Below are positions 43,188 to 52,261 of a stretch of 64,000 nt of DNA, piece by piece. The DNA comes from Eutrophocola sp964490145 (GTDB lineage: Bacteria > Pseudomonadota > Gammaproteobacteria > Pseudomonadales > Pseudohongiellaceae), in NCBI GenBank assembly GCA_964490145.1, contig CAZBBS010000002.1, positions 1 to 64,000 of the forward strand, written 5' to 3'. Positions within the stretch are counted from its first letter, which is position 1. Every line of letters starts with the position of its first letter. Both the position numbers and the translations under genes were made by a program. Under the pieces are notes generated by a model, which worked only from the letters and a program-made list of their open reading frames with translations, made no database searches and had not been told where the DNA came from.

Positions 43188-44468
43188 ATGTTCATATCCA
43201 AGAAATACCTGTCACGTCGCACCGTTCTCAAAGGAGCCGGTGCCAGCATCGCGCTGCCGATGCTGGATGCCATGATTCCTGCCGCGTCAGCACAGCCGGC
43301 AGCCAAACTACGTATGGGCTTTGTATATATTCCCCATGGCGCCGTGTACCAGAACTGGACACCAACGGCCACGGGCACCGATTTCGAGATGAGCCCGATT
43401 CTGTCTTCTCTGGCTGACTTCAGGGATTACGCCACTGTTGTCAGTGACCTGCGCAACAAACCGGCAGAAAGTCCGGATCCCCATGCCATCACGGCAGGCA
43501 CCTGGCTCAGGTGCGTGGCACCGGCAGGTACCAGTAATCCCGAAGACGGCATCAGTGCTGACCAGTTTGCGGCCCGTACACTGGGCACCGAAACGCCATT
43601 CCCGTCCCTGGAACTTTCCACCAATGGAGCCAATGGCGGCAGTTATTCCTCAACCATTTCCTTCAGGACACCGACCCAGCCGTTGCCGATGGAGCACAAT
43701 CCCCGGAAACTGTATTTCAGAATGTTCGGCCAGGGAGAGACCTCCCAGGAAAGGGATGCCATTGCCGGTGAGACTACCTCGCTGCTTGACCTGGTTCTCG
43801 ATGATGCTGCATCGCTCAACCGGGAACTGGGCGCCAGTGACCGGATCCTGATGGGCGAGTATCTGGATTCCGTCCGCGAAATTGAAATGCAGATGGAAAA
43901 ACTGGCAGCGCAGGATATGAGTGGTATCGACATACCGGACGCCCCCGTGGGTGTGCCGGGCACTTTCCCGGCTCACCTGGACCTGATGTATGACCTGATG
44001 GCCCTGGCTTACCAGGCCGACCTGACCCGCGTTGTCACATTCATGTCTGATCGTGAAGTCAGCATGCGCACTTACACCCATATCGGCATTTCCGATGCCT
44101 TCCATCCGCTGTCCCATCACCAGGACGATCCGGCGAAACTCGACCGCCTGACCCGGGTGCAGAGCTGGTACGCCAGCGGTTTCGGCCGGTTTGTGAAAAA
44201 ACTGTCAGAAATGCCGGATACTGATGGCTCCATTCTGGACAACTCCATGATTCTCTATGGCAGCTGCATGGCCAACAGTAACCTGCACAACAACGACAAG
44301 GTGCCAGCCGTCATCATGGGCAAGGCAGCGGGACGAATCAAAGGTGGACAGCACTTGAAGTATGCCCAGGACACACCACTGGCCAACCTGATGTACACCA
44401 TGCTGGATCGTGCCAATGTGCAGCTGGATCATTTCGGTGACAGCAGCGGACTGTTGTCAGAAATCTGA
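43188..44468 (+). CDS. DUF1552-family Tat-exported protein
   Basis: A 426-residue protein with a twin-arginine type leader (YLSRRTVLKGAGASIALPML). The DUF1552 core (LRMGFVYIPHGAVYQNWTP, SPDPHAITAGTWL, AFHPLSHHQDDPAKLDRL, NSMILYGSCMANSNLHNNDKVPAVI) resembles the alkaline-phosphatase/sulfatase-like fold annotated for the family. Tat export suggests folding with a cofactor in the cytoplasm. It is 138 bp after the DUF1592 gene and is its regular genomic partner. Function is unknown. Confidence 0.87.
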   Translation: MFISKKYLSRRTVLKGAGASIALPMLDAMIPAASAQPAAKLRMGFVYIPHGAVYQNWTPTATGTDFEMSPILSSLADFRDYATVVSDLRNKPAESPDPHAITAGTWLRCVAPAGTSNPEDGISADQFAARTLGTETPFPSLELSTNGANGGSYSSTISFRTPTQPLPMEHNPRKLYFRMFGQGETSQERDAIAGETTSLLDLVLDDAASLNRELGASDRILMGEYLDSVREIEMQMEKLAAQDMSGIDIPDAPVGVPGTFPAHLDLMYDLMALAYQADLTRVVTFMSDREVSMRTYTHIGISDAFHPLSHHQDDPAKLDRLTRVQSWYASGFGRFVKKLSEMPDTDGSILDNSMILYGSCMANSNLHNNDKVPAVIMGKAAGRIKGGQHLKYAQDTPLANLMYTMLDRANVQLDHFGDSSGLLSEI

Positions 44469-44508
44469 GCGTGAATTTGTTACAGGCCCTAAAACCAGAG
44501 TATCGAGA

Positions 44509-46011
44509 ATGACCCTTAACCGAAAACTGCCCCTGGCACTGCTTCTGTCTTTGCTTTTCACCCAGACTTACGGCGCAGAAGCATCCCTGGTCAGGCTGGT
44601 TGAAAAACAGCAGTTTGACGAGGCCCTGGCACTGATTGCTTCAGGGGCTGATGTCAACCAGCCATTTTCAGATGGTACTACCGCATTGCATTGGGCGGCC
44701 TATCACGGCAACCTTGAACTTGCCCAGAGACTGCTCCGTGCAGAGGCAGATCCGAACATCCGGAATGACTATGGATCAACTCCCCTGGGGGAGGCTGCTG
44801 CGAAGGGTGATCTGGAAATGATCAGCTTGTTGCTCGATGGCGGTGCCGATGTGGAGTCCCGTAATCCTGAAGGACAGACAGCGTTGATGGCCGTGGCACG
44901 TACAGGCAATGTCGATGCCGCCCGTTTGCTGGTCAGCAGAGGGGCGGATGTTGGTGCTGTTGAAGGCTGGGGCGGACAGACCGCTCTGCACTGGGCGGCT
45001 GCCCGCAAGCATCCCGCGATGGTTAGCTTTCTGGTGGACAGCGGTGCGGATGTGGAGGCCCGGGGTATTGATAGAAACTGGGCCAGGCGAGTGACATCCG
45101 AACCCCGCGTAAAAGATATGAAAACAGGCGGACTCACACCCTTGCTGTATGCCGTGAGGGAAAACTGCCTGTCCTGTGCGCAGGTGCTGCTTGATGCCGG
45201 TGCCGATATTAACAAGCCTGATCCGGATAATGTGTCTCCCCTGATTCTGTCCCTGGTCAACATGCGTTATGACATGGCGCTGATGTTGATTGAGCGAGGT
45301 GCGGACATCAACCAGTGGGATTATTTTGGCCGCACCCCGATTTATGCCGCAGTCGACACCCATCTGGTGGCTGGTCGCAGTAATCGTGGAGATCTGCCAT
45401 CAACCGACCAACACACAGCCTATGAAGTAGCCAAAGTGCTGCTGGATAAAGGGGCAAATCCCAACCTGAGCCTCAAGTTGTACCCGCCAGTGAGAGAGAT
45501 CGTCTATGACCGTGCCAATGACTTTAGTGTCATGAACACAGGTGCCACGCCCATCCAGCATGCCGCCTATATTGGAGATGGCAAGATGATGGAATTGCTG
45601 CTTGAGTATGGTGCGGACTGGGCCCAGCCAAACGTGTTTGGTGTCACCCCCATGATTGCGTTGACCAGCAAATCCACCAATCCCAATACCCGCAGTTCCC
45701 TGAAAGAAGAAGTGGATGTCATGAAAGGGCTGGAGATACTTATGAATGCCGGTGCCGACATCAATCAGAAAGGTGGGCGCCGCGGGGAAACTCCTCTGCA
45801 CACCAGTGCACGGATGAGCTGGTACACCGTCGTGGAATTCCTGGTGGAAAAAGGTGCCAACCTCTATGCCGAGGATGATAACGGGCTTATTCCCCTTGAT
45901 TATGCCACTGGCAAGGCAGACTCCATGTCCCTGGGGGGGTTTGATGTGATTGGTGAGTTGCCGGAAATGGCGGCATTACTCGAAAGTCTCATGGCAAAAC
46001 ATCCACGTTGA
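44509..46011 (+). CDS. Exported ankyrin-repeat protein
   Basis: A 500-residue periplasmic protein with signal peptide MTLNRKLPLALLLSLLFTQTYG and about ten ankyrin repeats (SDGTTALHWAAYHGNLELAQ, GSTPLGEAAAKGDLEMISLL, EGQTALMAVARTGNVDAARL, GATPIQHAAYIGDGKMMELL, GETPLHTSARMSWYTVVEFL). The ATG at 44509 is chosen because the signal peptide starts there. It follows the DUF1552 gene by 40 bp and ends the cassette at the terminator at 46035-46060. It probably scaffolds or chaperones its cassette partners; this is inference. Confidence 0.88.
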   Translation: MTLNRKLPLALLLSLLFTQTYGAEASLVRLVEKQQFDEALALIASGADVNQPFSDGTTALHWAAYHGNLELAQRLLRAEADPNIRNDYGSTPLGEAAAKGDLEMISLLLDGGADVESRNPEGQTALMAVARTGNVDAARLLVSRGADVGAVEGWGGQTALHWAAARKHPAMVSFLVDSGADVEARGIDRNWARRVTSEPRVKDMKTGGLTPLLYAVRENCLSCAQVLLDAGADINKPDPDNVSPLILSLVNMRYDMALMLIERGADINQWDYFGRTPIYAAVDTHLVAGRSNRGDLPSTDQHTAYEVAKVLLDKGANPNLSLKLYPPVREIVYDRANDFSVMNTGATPIQHAAYIGDGKMMELLLEYGADWAQPNVFGVTPMIALTSKSTNPNTRSSLKEEVDVMKGLEILMNAGADINQKGGRRGETPLHTSARMSWYTVVEFLVEKGANLYAEDDNGLIPLDYATGKADSMSLGGFDVIGELPEMAALLESLMAKHPR

Positions 46012-46034
46012 ACAGTATCCTGAAGCCACCCAGA

Positions 46035-46060
46035 GGGAGCAGCCTGGCTGCTCCCTTTTT
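46035..46060 (+). terminator. Rho-independent terminator after the DUF1592-DUF1552-ankyrin cassette
   Basis: GGGAGCAGC pairs with GCTGCTCCC around a CTG loop, followed by TTTTT. It closes the three-gene transcript. Confidence 0.92.
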
Positions 46061-46095
46061 GATTTGGGCTCTACATTTTTTCGAGTAACAGTCAT

Positions 46096-46752
46096 ATGGC
46101 CACGCCCATCCCTGCCTATCCGGATCTGGAAAAGAGTCTGGACGATATGGCTGAGTCTCTGCAGAAATCCGGGTATATCATTTTACCGGCAATCATTCCC
46201 GAGCCACTGCTGGCGGACCTGTTCGTACACTTCAAATCCATGGATGATGAAAAATTCAGACAGGCCGGTATTGGCAGGGAAGGGGATTTTCAGTTTAACC
46301 GATTCATTCGGACTGACCAGATACACTGGCTTGAAGGATCCCATCCTGTCACCCGGGCCTATTTCGACATCATTGAGCAGATTCGGGAAGGGTTGAACCG
46401 GCGCTTGTTCCTGGGGCTGTTTGACTATGAGTGCCATTATGCCTTTTATCCCCAGGGCGCATTTTATAAAAAACACTATGATGCCTTTCGGGGGCAGAAC
46501 ACCCGGATCTTATCGACAGTGCTTTACCTGAATCCGAACTGGAGTCCCGGGGATGGTGGAGAATTGCTTATCTACAATCCGGACGGTACGGAAGTGATCG
46601 AAAAAGTCGAACCCTATTTTGGCACCATGGCGGTCTTTCTGAGTGAGGAATATCCCCATGAAGTGCTGCCGGTTAACTCCCCCAGGTATTCGGTAACAGG
46701 CTGGTTTCGTAAAAACAATTCCCTGGGTGAGGCCATTGACCCGGGGCGCTAG
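46096..46752 (+). CDS. 2OG-Fe(II) oxygenase, prolyl-4-hydroxylase type
   Basis: A 218-residue oxygenase that would hydroxylate a substrate using 2-oxoglutarate and O2. The iron triad is visible as His127 and Asp129 (FYKKHYDAF) and His188 (EYPHEVLPV). Arg197 (SPRYSVTGWFR) binds 2-oxoglutarate. The fold matches SM-20/PHD-like bacterial hydroxylases (ILSTVLYLNPNWSPGDGGEL). It starts 35 bp after the terminator and stands alone. Possible targets are a ribosomal protein or elongation factor, as for other SM-20-like proteins, but this is not shown. Confidence 0.85.
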   Translation: MATPIPAYPDLEKSLDDMAESLQKSGYIILPAIIPEPLLADLFVHFKSMDDEKFRQAGIGREGDFQFNRFIRTDQIHWLEGSHPVTRAYFDIIEQIREGLNRRLFLGLFDYECHYAFYPQGAFYKKHYDAFRGQNTRILSTVLYLNPNWSPGDGGELLIYNPDGTEVIEKVEPYFGTMAVFLSEEYPHEVLPVNSPRYSVTGWFRKNNSLGEAIDPGR

Positions 46753-46864
46753 TTTTTCCGTCACCGAATGTCGTTCCATGATATACATCAGAGCTGTGAG
46801 ATCGACCTCGACAGCGAAAAAGCTTATTCTTCCCTTCATAAAAAAATAACCATGGGAGTGTGCT

Positions 46865-48421
46865 ATGGAATTGATTCTGCCTGATCAGGTTGATCTCGCA
46901 ACGTTCAATCAGGCGCTTGATGAGTTTCGCCAGGTGGTTGGCGATGAATGGGTACTGGCTACTGACCAGGATCGGGAAACCTACCTTGATCTTTATGCGC
47001 CCGGACATGCGGCTGAACTGGAACATGCCCCTTCAGGTGCTGTGGTGGTCAATTCCGTCGAGCAGGTCCAGGCCATTGTGCGTATTGCCAATCGTTACAG
47101 CATTCCCTTATGGCCCATTTCCCGCGGCAAGAATTTTGGTTATGGCGGTGCTGCCCCCGTACTGGCAGGATCGGTGATTCTGGATATGGGGCGTATGAAC
47201 CGGATACTCGAAGTGAATGAGGATCTGGCCTATTGCATTATTGAACCCGGTGTAGGGTTCTTTGACCTGCATGACTATCTGACGGAGAACAATATCCCGC
47301 TGTGGATGTCCATCCCGGGCAATGGCTGGGGCAGTGTGGTGGGCAATGCCCTTGAGCGTGGTTTCAGTCGCACACCTTACGGTGAACATGCCAACAGCAT
47401 CTGTGGTCTTGAAGTGGTATTGCCCAATGGTGAACTGGTCAGGACAGGCACCGGAGCCATGGCCAACAGCAAGACCTGGGCCCTGTTCAAGCACGGATTT
47501 GGTCCGGCCTGGGATACGATGTTCATGCAGTCCAATTTCGGCATCGTCACCAAGGTGGGTTTCTGGTTGATGCCGGAGCCTGAAGCCACCCTGAATATGA
47601 GTATGAGCCTGCCGAACCCTGATGATATCGGCTGGTTGATAGATGTGCTGACACCTCTGCGTATTAGCGGGGTGATTCCCCATAACGTAGGCATTCCCAA
47701 TTACATGGGGTCTGCCACAACCACCACGCAGCGACATGAATGGTATGACGGTGAAGATGCCATACCCGATGACGTGATCGCCCGTATCATGGAGCGCTAT
47801 GGTGTTGGCTGGTGGAATTTCACTATCACGCTGTACGGTAATCCGGATGCCAATGAGGCCAACAGGCGGGTCATTGAGGAAGCTTTCAGGCCGCATACGG
47901 ATCAGGCGTTTCGTATCAGTCGCTGGAACAGGGGGGAGCCCGGCGGTGCACCATCACCGACAGTGTTTCCGCTGCGCATCGTGAACTGGCATGGCGGCCG
48001 TGGAGGCCATATCGGTTTTTCACCAATCCTGCCTGCTACCGGCAGTGAAGTGGTGGATCAATACCGACGTACGCGAAACCTGTATAACGACTATGGTGTG
48101 GACTATTCCGCCACCTTTTATGTCTGTGGCCGCCATGTCATCAATGTCAACCTGATGATTTATGACAAGGATAACCGTGACCTGACAGATAGAACCAACA
48201 GCCTGTTTCAGGCACTTGTGGATGCCTCTGCCGATGCAGGTTTTGGTGAATACCGAACACACCTGTCCTACATGGATTCAGTGGCTGACTCCTTTGACTA
48301 TAACGACAATGCCCTGCGACGTCTCAATGAAACCCTCAAGGATGCGGTTGATCCCAACGGCATCATTGCGCCAGGTAAATCCGGTATCTGGCCGGCACGC
48401 TACCGGGAGGATCAGGCATGA
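46865..48421 (+). CDS. p-Cresol methylhydroxylase-like flavoprotein (VAO family)
   Basis: A 518-residue FAD oxidase/dehydrogenase of the vanillyl-alcohol oxidase family. The PCMH-type FAD domain is clear (VQAIVRIANRYSIPLWPISRGKNFGYGG, GSVILDMGRMNRILEV, MSIPGNGWGSVVGNALERG, FGIVTKVGFWLMPEPEA). The C-terminal substrate domain ends RRLNETLKDAVDPNGIIAPGKSGIWP, as in 4-cresol dehydrogenase and eugenol hydroxylase. The stop overlaps the start of a small cytochrome c (ATGA), as in PchF-PchC pairs, so electrons go to that cytochrome. There is no signal peptide in the flavoprotein. The substrate is likely a 4-alkylphenol, but not proven. Confidence 0.87.
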   Translation: MELILPDQVDLATFNQALDEFRQVVGDEWVLATDQDRETYLDLYAPGHAAELEHAPSGAVVVNSVEQVQAIVRIANRYSIPLWPISRGKNFGYGGAAPVLAGSVILDMGRMNRILEVNEDLAYCIIEPGVGFFDLHDYLTENNIPLWMSIPGNGWGSVVGNALERGFSRTPYGEHANSICGLEVVLPNGELVRTGTGAMANSKTWALFKHGFGPAWDTMFMQSNFGIVTKVGFWLMPEPEATLNMSMSLPNPDDIGWLIDVLTPLRISGVIPHNVGIPNYMGSATTTTQRHEWYDGEDAIPDDVIARIMERYGVGWWNFTITLYGNPDANEANRRVIEEAFRPHTDQAFRISRWNRGEPGGAPSPTVFPLRIVNWHGGRGGHIGFSPILPATGSEVVDQYRRTRNLYNDYGVDYSATFYVCGRHVINVNLMIYDKDNRDLTDRTNSLFQALVDASADAGFGEYRTHLSYMDSVADSFDYNDNALRRLNETLKDAVDPNGIIAPGKSGIWPARYREDQA

Positions 48422-48726
48422 AAAATCTTGTGATACTGGTGGCGCTGTTTGTGACTTTTCCGGTCATGGCTCAGGAGCGCTCCGGACAGGCGCTTTTCGA
48501 TCATCGCTGTGGACTGTGCCATCGCGGTAGCGGTCCAGGGGTGTTCATGCTTGAACGTCGGCTTGGTGAGGCACAGTCCATTATTGAGGAGCGGGATAAT
48601 CTGACCGAAGCCTACATCAATCTGGTGGCCAGAAATGGCATAGGTTCCATGCCGCGTTTCAGTCGCGGTGAAATCACCGATGCAGAGCTCAAGCGCATCA
48701 CAGCCTATCTGCTGGAGAAAGACTAA
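48418..48726 (+). CDS. Cytochrome c subunit of the PCMH-like enzyme
   Basis: A 102-residue monohaem cytochrome with signal peptide MKNLVILVALFVTFPVMA, haem motif CGLCHRGSGPG and distal-Met region IGSMPRFSRGEITDAELKRITAYLL. Size and overlap with the flavoprotein gene match PchC of p-cresol methylhydroxylase or the small subunit of eugenol hydroxylase. It accepts electrons from the flavoprotein in the periplasm. Confidence 0.87.
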   Translation: MKNLVILVALFVTFPVMAQERSGQALFDHRCGLCHRGSGPGVFMLERRLGEAQSIIEERDNLTEAYINLVARNGIGSMPRFSRGEITDAELKRITAYLLEKD

Positions 48727-48781
48727 CCCTGGCCTGGCTTCTGAACCGGTGAACAGCACAGGAAATAGCTGAGGGATGACT

Positions 48782-50311
48782 ATGAAAACTGCAATTTTGT
48801 CAGGAATGGGACTGTTGTTATTACTTGCCGGGATGGCAGGAAATATCAAGGCACAACCCATGGATGCCAGAACAGTACTTGAACAGGCTGCTGAGGCACT
48901 GGGAGGACTGGATAGACTACAGGCACTGGACAATGTGGTGCTGACCGGGTTTGGCCAACGCTATTCCACCAATGGCAATCTGAGCCCTGATGTGAACTCT
49001 CCGCCAAAATGGCAATCTGTGACCGATGCCCGCCGCACGTTTGATCTTAGCGGCGCACGTGCCCTGAACCAGGAACGAAACAGTTTCCAGTATCCGCTTG
49101 CCGCATCCTTTGGCCATACCTGGAATCTCAATGCGACCCTGCAAACAGGCAGCGCCATGCTGGACCATCCTGTGCCGGCGATACTCACAGCACTTTCATC
49201 TGACACAAACCTGGGGCCGGTAAGTACCGAAGATGGCTTGAGTGTCGTGCCATTCACGCTGGCCGATGGTGAAACCGTCTGGCTGGGGATAGATGCCTTC
49301 ACCCATAAGCCTTACTGGTTCAGAAGAATTATCGGTGACCACACGCTGGGTGATCTGACCCTGACCACTTACTTTACCGGTTATGTCAATTACGGCGGCG
49401 TGGAAATGCCCCTGGGGTTGATGACACGCTCAGACTGGCGTGATCAGGTGATGAGCATGTTCCAGGTGGATTCCTATCAGTTGAATGTCAGTGATCTTCC
49501 GGAGTTTCCACTTCCCGAAGTACAGGCAGCGATGGAAGTTTCAGATCCTGATGTCCGGGTGACCCCCCTGGCTGATGGGGTCTGGGATTTGCGTATACCG
49601 GGTTTTCCCGGCAGCCGGGGAGGCGATGGCGGAGCGGTCGTTGAATTTGAGGATCACCTGGTGATGTTCGAACCCTATGGCAGCGAGGCTGCTACATTGG
49701 CGCGCCTGGATGCTGCAGACAAACTGGTACCGGGGAAGAAAGTAACCCATGTCATAACCACCCACCATCACAGCGATCACGCTGGTGGTGTGCGTGCAGC
49801 TGTATCGCGGGGAGTAACAATAGTCGCCGAAAGGGAAAATGAAGCGCTTTACCGGGAATGGGTTGCACGATCAGCAGTTAATTTTCCGGATGCCCTGGCT
49901 CGTAACCCCCAGCCATTGAAGTTTTTACCTGTCGATGACGAGCTTGTCCTTGAAGACAGCATGCATCGTCTGGAAATTTACCAGGTGGTTGGACATGCCC
50001 ATATGGGAAACGCTGTTTTTGCCTATCTGCCAAAAGAGCGTCTGCTGATGGAAGGAGACCTGGGTGATGTTAACTGGGAGTGGCACTGGTGGGCTGGTGC
50101 CCTGCAAGCCAACATCGATCATTATGGTCTGGATCCTGAACGAAACATCCCGGTACATGGCGAGATTCTGCCCATCAGGGATGTACTTGAAAGCAGTCAG
50201 AGACAGGCGGAAGCAGCGATGGCTTTTTGTGCCAGAAACCGGGAGCAGGGCATCCCCTTTTTTGGGTGCCCGGTGAAATATGCTGTTAACGGCCCGGTAA
50301 CCTTGCCGTAA
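48782..50311 (+). CDS. Exported MBL-fold hydrolase with N-terminal extension
   Basis: A 509-residue protein with signal peptide MKTAILSGMGLLLLLAGMAGNIKA, an N-terminal ~240-residue region of unknown family, and a C-terminal metallo-beta-lactamase domain with canonical ligands: HHHSDH in THHHSDHAGG, VGHAHMGN, and LLMEGDLGD. The start is the ATG at 48782 with GAGGG 7 nt upstream; an ATG at 48776 is too close to that site. It lies 55 bp after the PCMH-like cytochrome and may be part of the same transcript. Confidence 0.8.
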   Translation: MKTAILSGMGLLLLLAGMAGNIKAQPMDARTVLEQAAEALGGLDRLQALDNVVLTGFGQRYSTNGNLSPDVNSPPKWQSVTDARRTFDLSGARALNQERNSFQYPLAASFGHTWNLNATLQTGSAMLDHPVPAILTALSSDTNLGPVSTEDGLSVVPFTLADGETVWLGIDAFTHKPYWFRRIIGDHTLGDLTLTTYFTGYVNYGGVEMPLGLMTRSDWRDQVMSMFQVDSYQLNVSDLPEFPLPEVQAAMEVSDPDVRVTPLADGVWDLRIPGFPGSRGGDGGAVVEFEDHLVMFEPYGSEAATLARLDAADKLVPGKKVTHVITTHHHSDHAGGVRAAVSRGVTIVAERENEALYREWVARSAVNFPDALARNPQPLKFLPVDDELVLEDSMHRLEIYQVVGHAHMGNAVFAYLPKERLLMEGDLGDVNWEWHWWAGALQANIDHYGLDPERNIPVHGEILPIRDVLESSQRQAEAAMAFCARNREQGIPFFGCPVKYAVNGPVTLP

Positions 50312-50482
50312 ACAGAACATACTGAAAGTCTGAGTGACGAAAAACCTGGGGAAAACTCTCAGTCACCTCTGGCAAAAACCGGTATTCGGCCATATTTCCA
50401 TATGGGGGAAATGATATCCTGATGTTATAGAAGGAATCTGTGCTACTGTCAGAAGTGTCGATGTTCTCCTCCAGGTCTCGCC

Positions 50483-51265
50483 ATGCACACGTCAACGCGC
50501 TATGAACTGGAAAATCGGTTGATCAATCAGATTTTGCCGGTTTTTGCCCTGCTTACCACGATAGCCATGATTCTGGTCCAGATGCGTGCTTTATCCGTTG
50601 GACGTGGTTATCGGGACATTGTCCAGGTTGCAGTTTACGCATTGCTGATCATTACCACTGTCTATCGGCACAAGCTGAGTATCCGTACCAAGATCAATGT
50701 GATGGTTATCCATGCCGGTGTCATCGGTATTATGGGGATGCTGACTCTTGGCGTCTTTGCCGCCGGAGTGTTTTATCTGCTACTGACTTCGGTGGTGGCT
50801 GCGCTGTTCTTTGACAGAAAGCTTATTCTGCTCCTCCTTTTTGCCAGTATCGGGGTACTGGTAATGGAAGGCATGGGATTTTCCATTGGCGTGCTGACCC
50901 TGGATAACATGCCTCAGTTGCTGGTGAATCCCGTCAACTGGACTGTATACGGTGTTGGCTTTGCAACATTGGCGATATTTGCCAGTTATTCAGTGTATAT
51001 GTACCGGCAGGCGGTCAATGATCTGGTCAGTGAGTTACAGGAAAAGCAGGAAACACTGAGCAAGCAACACAGCGAGCTTCAGGCGGCTTACGCGGAGATC
51101 AAGGTTTTGCGGGGTATAATTCCTATCTGTTCCTACTGCCGGAAAATTCGTGATGACGAAGGGGCGTGGGACGTGATTGAAAAATATTTTGCAGACAATG
51201 CCGATGTAAAGTTCACCCATGGTGTCTGTCCTTCATGTCTGGAAGAGCAAGCCAAAGATATTTGA
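50483..51265 (+). CDS. Six-helix membrane protein with coiled coil and four-cysteine C-terminal module
   Basis: A 260-residue protein. About six membrane segments fill residues 15-175, then a coiled coil (YRQAVNDLVSELQEKQETLSKQHSELQAAYAEIKVL) leads into IPICSYCRKIRDDEGAWDVIEKYF ... THGVCPSCLEE. That last module, with two CXXC pairs, is usually found at the C-terminus of PAS or response-regulator signalling proteins. Here there is no kinase, receiver or cyclase domain. It is transcribed alone and ends at the bidirectional terminator at 51280-51306. It may be a sensor that signals by protein-protein contact. Confidence 0.75.
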   Translation: MHTSTRYELENRLINQILPVFALLTTIAMILVQMRALSVGRGYRDIVQVAVYALLIITTVYRHKLSIRTKINVMVIHAGVIGIMGMLTLGVFAAGVFYLLLTSVVAALFFDRKLILLLLFASIGVLVMEGMGFSIGVLTLDNMPQLLVNPVNWTVYGVGFATLAIFASYSVYMYRQAVNDLVSELQEKQETLSKQHSELQAAYAEIKVLRGIIPICSYCRKIRDDEGAWDVIEKYFADNADVKFTHGVCPSCLEEQAKDI

Positions 51266-51279
51266 AAAAGGTGGAATAG

Positions 51280-51306
51280 AAAAAGCCCGGGATAACCGGG
51301 CTTTTT
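51280..51306 (+). terminator. Bidirectional terminator
   Basis: AAAAAGCCCGG pairs with CCGGGCTTTTT around a GATAA loop, between the convergent membrane-protein and ompW genes. Confidence 0.92.
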
Positions 51307-51323
51307 TATGGATGTCGTGTTTA

Positions 51324-52061
51324 TCAGAACTTGTAATTAAGGCCAAACATAAACACGGTTGGATCAATCTGGGCTTTCACATCCAGGCGGGTTACGCCCA
51401 GTCCAACGCCGGTGGGAGAGGTGACAACGGCATCAGAGTCGATATCTATCCACCATACTGAAGCACTTACACCCCAGTTGTCGTCAAAGTTGTAATCAAC
51501 CCCGATGCGTGCGGCAAGTCCGAAGGAGTTATCAAGATCAAAGCCACTATCACCAAACACGCTCTCGAAATTACTACTGGTGCTGTTTTCGAAGAACAGG
51601 GTGTAGTTCAGGCCCAGGCCGATGAATGGCTGCCATGCAGAATTGGACTGCATGGGGAAGTACAACAGGCTCAGTGTTGGAGGTAGCTGCTTGGTTTTAC
51701 CTACGGAGGTTACACCCAGACTGTCTACACCGATGGCGCTGATATTGTGCTTGAATGGAGTGGCTGCCAGCAGTTCCAGACCCAGGTTGTTGCTGAGCAT
51801 GTAGGTCGCTGTGATACCTGGTTGTGTATTACTGTCAACGCCAACGCCAGTGGTTGTGCCAAGTGCAGATGTCAGGTTGCCCAGGTTGTCTGCAATCAGG
51901 TCGCTGCTCGAATCATCAGGGTCTACGATAGTCGCCCCAAAACGCAGAATGATGTCTCCGGCTTCATAGGCGAAAGTGCTAGCTGATGTCAGGGACATTA
52001 ACAGCGCAAGTGGGAAAAGGGCTTTTTTGAATAGTGGGCCTGAGAATATAGTTTTATTCAT
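51324..52061 (-). CDS. ompW: OmpW-family outer-membrane protein
   Basis: A 245-residue precursor of the eight-stranded OmpW porin. The signal peptide ends STFAYEAGD, then AGDIILRFGATIVDPDD, the typical start of mature OmpW. LSNNLGLELLAATPFKHNI, PTLSLLYFPM and the C-terminal strand PTVFMFGLNYKF follow, with the terminal Phe that directs barrel insertion. OmpW forms a narrow hydrophobic channel. It is divergent from the TIM-barrel gene with a 200-bp spacer. Confidence 0.92.
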   Translation of the reverse strand: MNKTIFSGPLFKKALFPLALLMSLTSASTFAYEAGDIILRFGATIVDPDDSSSDLIADNLGNLTSALGTTTGVGVDSNTQPGITATYMLSNNLGLELLAATPFKHNISAIGVDSLGVTSVGKTKQLPPTLSLLYFPMQSNSAWQPFIGLGLNYTLFFENSTSSNFESVFGDSGFDLDNSFGLAARIGVDYNFDDNWGVSASVWWIDIDSDAVVTSPTGVGLGVTRLDVKAQIDPTVFMFGLNYKF

Positions 52062-52261
52062 ACATCGTTAACACTGAATACTCAGTCTTACCTCCGGGCT
52101 GTGATTAATACTGTGTGCACGATACTGCACTGAAAGAAATCGCATCTTGTTTTATGTCAACCACAGACAAAGTGTGTGTAATTTTTATATGGGGTCAAGA
52201 GAATGGCACCAGCACAGGACAATTGCGTATACTTGGTTGCCTGTAGCGAACTCAGTGGGAC

